64,000 nt of DNA. Origin: Episyrphus balteatus. Its lineage: Eukaryota; Arthropoda; Insecta; Diptera; Syrphidae. Positions 49,949-61,042 of the stretch are shown here, piece after piece. Both the position numbers and the translations under genes were made by a program. Under the pieces are notes generated by a model that searched no databases, was not told the DNA's origin, and worked only from the letters and a program-made list of their open reading frames with translations. How positions within the stretch are numbered: position 1 is the stretch's first letter; each line of letters opens with the position of its first letter. The DNA lies in NCBI RefSeq assembly GCF_945859705.1, contig NC_079135.1, forward strand, positions 38,613,679 to 38,677,678, in the 5' to 3' direction.

Positions 49949-52900
49949 AAGTCCAAAACTTATAGAAAATACATTTTTGTGATCTGTGAGTCGATATCCT
50001 TCGCATACAATTCAATTGGAGTTGAAAAATTCATTTTTGAAGAAAATGACATTTCAAAATCTTTAAATCGTCATATCTCGTTAACCGAGCGTCTAAACAG
50101 GTCAAAACTTGCAAAATTCAAAATTCTCTAAAAACAAAACTACATGTCCAAAACTTATAGAAAATACATTTTTGTGATCTGTGAGTCGATATCCTTCGCA
50201 TACAATTCAATTGGAGTTGAAAAATTCATTTTTGAAGAAAATGACATTTCAAAATCTTTAAATCGTCATATCTCGTTAACCGAGCGTCTAAACAGGTCAA
50301 AACTTGCAAAATTCAAAATTCTCTAATAACAAAACTACATGTCCAAAACTTATAGAAAATACATTTTTGTGCTCTGTGAGTCGATATCCTTTGCATACAA
50401 TTCAATTGGAGTTGAAAAATTAATTTTTGAAGAAAATGACATTTCAAAATCTTTAAATCGTCATATCTCGTTAACCGAGCGTCTAAACAGGTCAAAACTT
50501 GCAAAATTCAAAATTCTCTAAAAACAAAACTACAAGTCCAAAACTTATAGAAAATACATTTTTGTGATCTGTGAGTCGATATCCTTCGCATACAATTCAA
50601 TTGGAGTTGAAAAATTCATTTTTGAAGAAAATGACATTTCAAAATCTTTAAATCGTCATATCTCGTTAACCGAGCGTCTAAACAGGTCAAAACTTGCAAA
50701 ATTCAAAATTCTCTAAAAACAAAACTACAAGTCCAAAACTTATAGAAAATACATTTTTGTGATCTGTGAGTCGATATCCTTCGCATACAATTCAATTGGA
50801 GTTGAAAAATTCATTTTTGAAGAAAATGACATTTCAAAATCTTTAAATCGTCATATCTCGTTAACCGAGCGTCTAAACAGGTCAAAACTTGCAAAATTCA
50901 AAATTCTCTAAAAACAAAACTACAAGTCCAAAACTTATAGAAAATACATTTTTGTGATCTGTGAGTCGATATCCTTCGCATACAATTCAATTGGAGTTGA
51001 AAAATTCATTTTTGAAGAAAATGACATTTCAAAATCTTTAAATCGTCATATCTCGTTAACCGAGCGTCTAAACAGGTCAAAACTTGCAAAATTCAAAATT
51101 CTCTAAAAACAAAACTACATGTCCAAAACTTATAGAAAATACATTTTTGTGATCTGTGAGTCGATATCCTTCGCATACAATTCAATTGGAGTTGAAAAAT
51201 TCATTTTTGAAGAAAATGACATTTCAAAATCTTTAAATCGTCATATCTCGTTAACCGAGCGTCTAAACAGGTCAAAACTTGCAAAATTCAAAATTCTCTA
51301 ATAACAAAACTACATGTCCAAAACTTATAGAAAATACATTTTTGTGCTCTGTGAGTCGATATCCTTTGCATACAATTCAATTGGAGTTGAAAAATTAATT
51401 TTTGAAGAAAATGACATTTCAAAATCTTTAAATCGTCATATCTCGTTAACCGAGCGTCTAAACAGGTCAAAACTTGCAAAATTCAAAATTCTCTAAAAAC
51501 AAAACTACAAGTCCAAAACTTATAGAAAATACATTTTTGTGATCTGTGAGTCGATATCCTTCGCATACAATTCAATTGGAGTTGAAAAATTCATTTTTGA
51601 AGAAAATGACATTTCAAAATCTTTAAATCGTCATATCTCGTTAACCGAGCGTCTAAACAGGTCAAAACTTGCAAAATTCAAAATTCTCTAAAAACAAAAC
51701 TACAAGTCCAAAACTTATAGAAAATACATTTTTGTGATCTGTGAGTCGATATCCTTCGCATACAATTCAATTGGAGTTGAAAAATTCATTTTTGAAGAAA
51801 ATGACATTTCAAAATCTTTAAATCGTCATATCTCGTTAACCGAGCGTCTAAACAGGTCAAAACTTGCAAAATTCAAAATTCTCTAATAACAAAACTACAT
51901 GTCCAAAACTTATAGAAAATACATTTTTGTGCTCTGTGAGTCGATATCCTTTGCATACAATTCAATTGGAGTTGAAAAATTAATTTTTGAAGAAAATGAC
52001 ATTTCAAAATCTTTAAATCGTCATATCTCGTTAACCGAACGTCTAAACAGGTCAAAACTTGCAAAATTCAAAATTCTCTAAAAACAAAACTACAAGTCCA
52101 AAACTTATAGAAAATACATTTTTGTGATCTGTGAGTCGATATCCTTCGCATACAATTCAATTGGAGTTGAAAAATTCATTTTTGAAGAAAATGACATTTC
52201 AAAATCTTTAAATCGTCATATCTCGTTAACCGAGCGTCTAAACAGGTCAAAACTTGCAAAATTCAAAATTCTCTAAAAACAAAACTACAAGTCCAAAACT
52301 TATAGAAAATACATTTTTGTGATCTGTGAGTCGATATCCTTCGCATACAATTCAATTGGAGTTGAAAAATTCATTTTTGAGGAAAATGACATTTCAAAAT
52401 CTTTAAATCGTCATATCTCGTTAACCGAGCGTCTAAACAGGTCAAAACTTGCAAAATTCAAAATTCTCTAAAAACAAAACTACAAGTCAAAAACTTATAG
52501 AAAATACATTTTTGTGATCTGTGAGTCGATATCCTTCGCATACAATTCAATTGGAGTTGAAAAATTAATTTTTGAAGAAAATGACATTTCAAAATCTTTA
52601 AATCGTCATATCTCGTTAACCGAGCGTTTAAACAGGTCAAAACTTGCAAAATTCAAAATTCTCTAAAAACAAAACTACAACTCCAAAACTTATAGAAAAT
52701 ACATTTTTGTGCTCTGTGAGTCGATATCCTTCGCATACAATTCAATTGGAGTTGAAAAATTCATTTTTGAAGAAAATGACATTTCAAAATCTTTAAATGG
52801 TCATATCTCGTTAACCGAGCGTCTAAACAGGTCAAAACTTGCAAAATTCAAAATTCTCTAAAAACAAAACTACAAGTCCAAAACTTATAGAAAATACATT

Positions 52901-54628
52901 TTTGTGATCTGTGAGTCGATATCCTTCGCATACAATTCAATTGGAGTTGAAAAATTCATTTTTGAAGAAAATGACATTTCAAAATCTTTAAATCGTCATA
53001 TCTCGTTAACCGAGCGTCTAAACAGGTCAAAACTTGCAAAATTCAAAATTCTCTAATAACAAAACTACATGTCCAAAACTTATAGAAAATACATTTTTGT
53101 GCTCTGTGAGTCGATATCCTTTGCATACAATTCAATTGGAGTTGAAAAATTAATTTTTGAAGAAAATGACATTTCAAAATCTTTAAATCGTCATATCTCG
53201 TTAACCGAGCGTCTAAACAGGTCAAAACTTGCAAAATTCAAAATTCTCTAAAAACAAAACTACAAGCCCAAAACTTATAGAAAATACATTTTTGTGATCT
53301 GTGAGTCGATATCCTTCGCATACAATTCAATTGGAGTTGAAAAATTCATTTTTGAAGAAAATGACATTTCAAAATCTTTAAATCGTCATATCTCGTTAAC
53401 CGAACGTCTAAACAGGTCAAAACTTGCAAAATTCAAAATTCTCTAAAAACAAAACTACAAGTCCAAAACTTATAGAAAATACATTTTTGTGATCTGTGAG
53501 TCGATATCCTTCGCATACAATTCAATTGGAGTTGAAAAATTCATTTTTGAAGAAAATGACATTTCAAAATCTTTAAATCGTCATATCTCGTTAACCGAGC
53601 GTCTAAACAGGTCAAAACTTGCAAAATTCAAAATTCTCTAAAAACAAAACTACATGTCCAAAACTTATAGAAAATACATTTTTGTGATCTGTGAGTCGAT
53701 ATCCTTCGCATACAATTCAATTGGAGTTGAAAAATTCATTTTTGAAGAAAATGACATTTCAAAATCTTTAAATCGTCATATCTCGTTAACCGAGCGTCTA
53801 AACAGGTCAAAACTTGCAAAATTCAAAATTCTCTAAAAACAAAACTACAAGTCCAAAACTTATAGAAAATACATTTTTGTGATCTGTGAGTCGATATCCT
53901 TCGCATACAATTCAATTGGAGTTGAAAAATTCATTTTTGAAGAAAATGACATTTCAAAATCTTTAAATCGTCATATCTCGTTAACCGAGCGTCTAAACAG
54001 GTCAAAACTGGCAAAATTCAAAATTCTCTAAAAACAAAACTACAAGTCCAAAACTTATAGAAAATACATTTTTGTGATCTGTGAGTCGATATCCTTCGCA
54101 TACAATTCAATTGGAGTTGAAAAATTCATTTTTGAAGAAAATGACATTTCAAAATCTTTAAATCGTCATATCTCGTTAACCGAGCGTCTAAACAGGTCAA
54201 AACTTGCAAAATTCAAAATTCTCTAAAAACAAAACTACAAGTCCAAAACTTATAGAAAATACATTTTTGTGATCTGTGAGTCGATATCCTTCGCATACAA
54301 TTCAATTGGAGTTGAAAAATTCATTTTTGAAGAAAATGACATTTCAAAATCTTTAAATCGTCATATCTCGTTAACCGAGCGTCTAAACAGGTCAAAACTT
54401 GCAAAATTCAAAATTCTCTAATAACAAAACTACATGTCCAAAACTTATAGAAAATACATTTTTGTGCTCTGTGAGTCGATATCCTTTGCATACAATTCAA
54501 TTGGAGTTGAAAAATTAATTTTTGAAGAAAATGACATTTCAAAATCTTTAAATCGTCATATCTCGTTAACCGAGCGTCTAAACAGGTCAAAACTTGCAAA
54601 ATTCAAAATTCTCTAAAAACAAAACTAC
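49949..54628. repeat. Region with recurrent 'taataac / atg-tttgc-ttAat' dimer
   Basis: A taataac-ended gtgA monomer followed by an atg, gtgC, tttgc, ttAat monomer recurs at 50144/50339, 51119/51314, 51704/51899, 52874/53069 and 54239/54434, and later at 61823/62018. Spacings between them are 5, 3, 6 and 7 monomers within this region, so the marker dimer sits in an expanding and contracting background of plain gtgA units. Private changes include aaatGgtc near 52799, caagCcc near 53269 and aactGgc near 54010. Confidence 0.75.
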
Positions 54629-56578
54629 AAGTCCAAAACTTATAGAAAATACATTTTTGTGATCTGTGAGTCGATATCCTTCGCATACAATTCAATTGGA
54701 GTTGAAAAATTCATTTTTGAAGAAAATGACATTTCAAAATCTTTAAATCGTCATATCTCGTTAACCGAACGTCTAAACAGGTCAAAACTTGCAAAATTCA
54801 AAATTCTCTAAAAACAAAACTACAAGTCCAAAACTTATAGAAAATACATTTTTGTGATCTGTGAGTCGATATCCTTCGCATACAATTTAATTGGAGTTGA
54901 AAAATTCATTTTTGAAGAAAATGACATTTCAAAATCTTTAAATCGTCATATCTCGTTAACCGAGCGTCTAAACAGGTCAAAACTTGCAAAATTCAAAATT
55001 CTCTAAAAACAAAACTACATGTCCAAAACTTATAGAAAATACATTTTTGTGATCTGTGAGTCGATATCCTTCGCATACAATTCAATTGGAGTTGAAAAAT
55101 TCATTTTTGAAGAAAATGACATTTCAAAATCTTTAAATCGTCATATCTCGTTAACCGAGCGTCTAAACAGGTCAAAACTTGCAAAATTCAAAATTCTCTA
55201 AAAACAAAACTACAAGTCCAAAACTTATAGAAAATACATTTTTGTGATCTGTGAGTCGATATCCTTCGCATACAATTCAATTGGAGTTGAAAAATTCATT
55301 TTTGAAGAAAATGACATTTCAAAATCTTTAAATCGTCATATCTCGTTAGCCGAGCGTCTAAACAGGTCAAAACTTGCAAAATTCAAAATTCTCTAAAAAC
55401 AAAACTACAAGTCCAAAACTTATAGAAAATACATTTTTGTGATCTGTGAGTCGATATCCTTCGCATACAATTCAATTGGAGTTGAAAAATTCATTTTTGA
55501 AGAAAATGACATTTCAAAATCTTTAAATCGTCATATCTCGTTAACCGAGCGTCTAAACAGGTCAAAACTTGCAAAATTCAAAATTCTCTAAAAACAAAAC
55601 TACAAGTCCAAAACTTATAGAAAATACATTTTTGTGATCTGTGAGTCGATATCCTTCGCATACAATTCAATTGGAGTTGAAAAATTCATTTTTGAAGAAA
55701 ATGACATTTCAAAATCTTTAAATCGTCATATCTCGTTAACCGAGCGTCTAAACAGGTCAAAACTTGCAAAATTCAAAATTCTCTAAAAACAAAACTACAA
55801 GTCCAAAACTTATAGAAAATACATTTTTGTGATCTGTGAGTCGATATCCTTCGCATACAATTCAATTGGAGTTGAAAAATTCATTTTTGAAGAAAATGAC
55901 ATTTCAAAATCTTTAAATCGTCATATCTCGTTAACCGAGCGTCTAAACAGGTCAAAACTTGCAAAATTCAAAATTCTCTAAAAACAAAACTACATGTCCA
56001 AAACTTATAGAAAATACATTTTTGTGCTCTGTGAGTCGATATCCTTCGCATACAATTCAATTGGAGTTGAAAAATTCATTTTTGAAGAAAATGACATTTC
56101 AAAATCTTTAAATCGTCATATCTCGTTAGCCGAGCGTCTAAACAGGTCAAAACTTGCAAAATTCAAAATTCTCTAAAAACAAAACTACAAGTCCAAAACT
56201 TATAGAAAATACATTTTTGTGATCTGTGAGTCGATATCCTTCGCATACAATTCAATTGGAGTTGAAAAATTCATTTTTGAAGAAAATGACATTTCAAAAT
56301 CTTTAAATCGTCATATCTCGTTAACCGAGCGTCTAAACAGGTCAAAACTTGCAAAATTCAAAATTCTCTAAAAACAAAACTACAAGTCCAAAACTTATAG
56401 AAAATACATTTTTGTGATCTGTGAGTCGATATCCTTCGCATACAATTCAATTGGAGTTGAAAAATTCATTTTTGAAGAAAATGACATTTCAAAATCTTTA
56501 AATCGTCATATCTCGTTAACCGAGCGTCTAAACAGGTCAAAACTTGCAAAATTCAAAATTCTCTAACAACAAAACTAC
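54629..56578. repeat. Mostly gtgA monomers with gttaGccg variants
   Basis: Ten 195-bp monomers: a partial copy of the cgaAcg / caattTaatt / atg-gtgA trio at 54629-55213, then gtgA units including gttaGccg at 55214, an atg-gtgC unit also with gttaGccg at 55994, and a unit ending taaCaac near 56566. No length variants are seen. Confidence 0.7.
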
Positions 56579-56752
56579 AAGTCCAAAACTTATAGAAAAT
56601 ACATTTTCTTCGCATACAATTCAATTGGAGTTGAAAAATTCATTTTTGAAGAAAATGACATTTCAAAATCTTTAAATCGTCATATCTCGTTAACCGAGCG
56701 TTTAAACAGGTCAAAACTTGCAAAATTCAAAATTCTCTAAAAACAAAACTAC
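56579..56752. repeat. 174-bp monomer with 21-bp internal deletion
   Basis: After 'tacatttt' the unit jumps directly to 'cttcgcatac', losing 21 bp that include the gtgA/C site and most of gtgagtcgatatc. It also carries gcgTtta, and the next unit starts ctacaaCtcc, a linked pair described separately. Confidence 0.85.
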
Positions 56753-57337
56753 AACTCCAAAACTTATAGAAAATACATTTTTGTGCTCTGTGAGTCGATA
56801 TCCTTCGCATACAATTCAATTGGAGTTGAAAAATTCATTTTTGAAGAAAATGACATTTCAAAATCTTTAAATCGTCATATCTCGTTAACCGAGCGTCTAA
56901 ACAGGTCAAAACTTGCAAAATTCAAAATTCTCTAATAACAAAACTACATGTCCAAAACTTATAGAAAATACATTTTTGTGCTCTGTGAGTCGATATCCTT
57001 CGCATACAATTCAATTGGAGTTGAAAAATTCATTTTTGAAGAAAATGACATTTCAAAATCTTTAAATCGTCATATCTCGTTAACCGAGCGTCTAAACAGG
57101 TCAAAACTTGCAAAATTCAAAATTCTCTAAAAACAAAACTACAAGTCCAAAACTTATAGAAAATACATTTTTGTGATCTGTGAGTCGATATCCTTTGCAT
57201 ACAATTCAATTGGAGTTGAAAAATTAATTTTTGAAGAAAATGACATTTCAAAATCTTTAAATCGTCATATCTCGTTAACCGAGCGTCTAAACAGGTCAAA
57301 ACTTGCAAAATTCAAAATTCTCTAAAAACAAAACTAC

Positions 57338-60067
57338 AAGTCCAAAACTTATAGAAAATACATTTTTGTGATCTGTGAGTCGATATCCTTCGCATACAAT
57401 TCAATTGGAGTTGAAAAATTTATTTTTGAAGAAAATGACATTTCAAAATCTTTAAATCGTCATATCTCGTTAACCGAGCGTCTAAACAGGTCAAAACTTG
57501 CAAAATTCAAAATTCTCTAAAAACAAAACTACAAGTCCAAAACTTATAGAAAATACATTTTTGTGATCTGTGAGTCGATATCCTTCGCATACAATTCAAT
57601 TGGAGTTGAAAAATTTATTTTTGAAGAAAATGACATTTCAAAATCTTTAAATCGTCATATCTCGTTAACCGAGCGTCTAAACAGGTCAAAACTTGCAAAA
57701 TTCAAAATTCTCTAAAAACAAAACTACAAGTCCAAAACTTATAGAAAATACATTTTTGTGATCTGTGAGTCGATATCCTTCGCATACAATTCAATTGGAG
57801 TTGAAAAATTCATTTTTGAAGAAAATGACATTTCAAAATCTTTAAATCGTCATATCTCGTTAACCGAGCGTCTAAACAGGTCAAAACTTGCAAAATTCAA
57901 AATTCTCTAAAAACAAAACTACATGTCCAAAACTTATAGAAAATACATTTTTGTGCTCTGTGAGTCGATATCCTTCGCATACAATTCAATTGGAGTTGAA
58001 AAATTCATTTTTGAAGAAAATGACATTTCAAAATCTTTAAATCGTCATATCTCGTTAACCGAGCGTCTAAACAGGTCAAAACTTGCAAAATTCAAAATTC
58101 TCTAAAAACAAAACTACAAGTCCAAAACTTATAGAAAATACATTTTTGTGATCTGTGAGTCGATATCCTTCGCATACAATTCAATTGGAGTTGAAAAATT
58201 CATTTTTGAAGAAAATGACATTTCAAAATCTTTAAATCGTCATATCTCGTTAACCGAGCGTCTAAACAGGTCAAAACTTGCAAAATTCAAAATTCTCTAA
58301 AAACAAAACTACAAGTCAAAAACTTATAGAAAATACATTTTTGTGATCTGTGAGTCGATATCCTTCGCATACAATTAAATTGGAGTTGAAAAATTCATTT
58401 TTGAAGAAAATGACATTTCAAAATCTTTAAATCGTCATATCTCGTTAACCGAGCGTCTAAACAGGTCAAAACTTGCAAAATTCAAAATTCTCTAAAAACA
58501 AAACTACAAGTCCAAAACTTATAGAAAATACATTTTTGTGATCTGTGAGTCGATATCCTTCGCATACAATTCAATTGGAGTTGAAAAATTTATTTTTGAA
58601 GAAAATGACATTTCAAAATCTTTAAATCGTCATATCTCGTTAACCGAGCGTCTAAACAGGTCAAAACTTGCAAAATTCAAAATTCTCTAAAAACAAAACT
58701 ACAAGTCCAAAACTTATAGAAAATACATTTTTGTGATCTGTGAGTCGATATCCTTCGCATACAATTCAATTGGAGTTGAAAAATTCATTTTTGAAGAAAA
58801 TGACATTTCAAAATCTTTAAATCGTCATATCTCGTTAACCGAGCGTCTAAACAGGTCAAAACTTGCAAAATTCAAAATTCTCTAAAAACAAAACTACAAG
58901 TCAAAAACTTATAGAAAATACATTTTTGTGATCTGTGAGTCGATATCCTTCGCATACAATTCAATTGGAGTTGAAAAATTCATTTTTGAAGAAAATGACA
59001 TTTCAAAATCTTTAAATCGTCATATCTCGTTAACCGAGCGTTTAAACAGGTCAAAACTTGCAAAATTCAAAATTCTCTAAAAACAAAACTACAACTCCAA
59101 AACTTATAGAAAATACATTTTTGTGCTCTGTGAGTCGATATCCTTCGCATACAATTAAATTGGAGTTGAAAAATTCATTTTTGAAGAAAATGACATTTCA
59201 AAATCTTTAAATCGTCATATCTCGTTAACCGAGCGTCTAAACAGGTCAAAACTTGCAAAATTCAAAATTCTCTAAAAACAAAACTACAAGTCCAAAACTT
59301 ATAGAAAATACATTTTTGTGATCTGTGAGTCGATATCCTTCGCATACAATTCAATTGGAGTTGAAAAATTTATTTTTGAAGAAAATGACATTTCAAAATC
59401 TTTAAATCGTCATATCTCGTTAACCGAGCGTCTAAACAGGTCAAAACTTGCAAAATTCAAAATTCTCTAAAAACAAAACTACAAGTCCAAAACTTATAGA
59501 AAATACATTTTTGTGATCTGTGAGTCGATATCCTTCGCATACAATTCAATTGGAGTTGAAAAATTTATTTTTGAAGAAAATGACATTTCAAAATCTTTAA
59601 ATCGTCATATCTCGTTAACCGAGCGTCTAAACAGGTCAAAACTTGCAAAATTCAAAATTCTCTAAAAACAAAACTACAAGTCCAAAACTTATAGAAAATA
59701 CATTTTTGTGATCTGTGAGTCGATATCCTTCGCATACAATTCAATTGGAGTTGAAAAATTCATTTTTGAAGAAAATGACATTTCAAAATCTTTAAATCGT
59801 CATATCTCGTTAACCGAGCGTCTAAACAGGTCAAAACTTGCAAAATTCAAAATTCTCTAAAAACAAAACTACATGTCCAAAACTTATAGAAAATACATTT
59901 TTGTGCTCTGTGAGTCGATATCCTTCGCATACAATTCAATTGGAGTTGAAAAATTCATTTTTGAAGAAAATGACATTTCAAAATCTTTAAATCGTCATAT
60001 CTCGTTAACCGAGCGTCTAAACAGGTCAAAACTTGCAAAATTCAAAATTCTCTAAAAACAAAACTAC
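57338..60067. repeat. 10-monomer (1,950-bp) HOR, one full and one partial copy
   Basis: The order ttTat, ttTat, gtgA, atg-gtgC at 57338, 57533, 57728 and 57923 recurs at 59288, 59483, 59678 and 59873, exactly 1,950 bp later. It continues with a gtgA unit (58118/60068) and a gtcAaaaac unit (58313/60263) in both. The first copy holds an additional trio (58313-58897) before the gcgTtta / caaCtcc pair. Confidence 0.75.
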
Positions 60068-61042
60068 AAGTCCAAAACTTATAGAAAATACATTTTTGTG
60101 ATCTGTGAGTCGATATCCTTCGCATACAATTCAATTGGAGTTGAAAAATTCATTTTTGAAGAAAATGACATTTCAAAATCTTTAAATCGTCATATCTCGT
60201 TAACCGAGCGTCTAAACAGGTCAAAACTTGCAAAATTCAAAATTCTCTAAAAACAAAACTACAAGTCAAAAACTTATAGAAAATACATTTTTGTGATCTG
60301 TGAGTCGATATCCTTCGCATACAATTCAATTGGAGTTGAAAAATTCATTTTTGAAGAAAATGACATTTCAAAATCTTTAAATCGTCATATCTCGTTAACC
60401 GAGCGTTTAAACAGGTCAAAACTTGCAAAATTCAAAATTCTCTAAAAACAAAACTACAACTCCAAAACTTATAGAAAATACATTTTTGTGCTCTGTGAGT
60501 CGATATCCTTCGCATACAATTAAATTGGAGTTGAAAAATTCATTTTTGAAGAAAATGACATTTCAAAATCTTTAAATCGTCATATCTCGTTAACCGAGCG
60601 TCTAAACAGGTCAAAACTTGCAAAATTCAAAATTCTCTAAAAACAAAACTACAAGTCCAAAACTTATAGAAAATACATTTTTGTGATCTGTGAGTCGATA
60701 TCCTTCGCATACAATTCAATTGGAGTTGAAAAATTCATTTTTGAAGAAAATGACATTTCAAAATCTTTAAATCGTCATATCTCGTTAACCGAGCGTTTAA
60801 ACAGGTCAAAACTTGCAAAATTCAAAATTCTCTAAAAACAAAACTACAACTCCAAAACTTATAGAAAATACATTTTTGTGCTCTGTGAGTCGATATCCTT
60901 CGCATACAATTCAATTGGAGTTGAAAAATTCATTTTTGAAGAAAATGACATTTCAAAATCTCTAAATCGTCATATCTCGTTAACCGAGCGTCTAAACAGG
61001 TCAAAACTTGCAAAATTCAAAATTCTCTAATAACAAAACTAC
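58898..61042. repeat. Linked gcgTtta / caaCtcc monomer pairs
   Basis: A monomer with gcgTtta is followed by one starting ctacaaCtcc with gtgC at 58898/59093, 60263/60458 and 60653/60848, as also at 52484/52679 and 56579/56753. I found neither marker alone. In 59093 and 60458 the second unit also carries caattAaatt. The joint occurrence shows that a dimer spanning the monomer boundary is the amplified unit. Confidence 0.8.
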
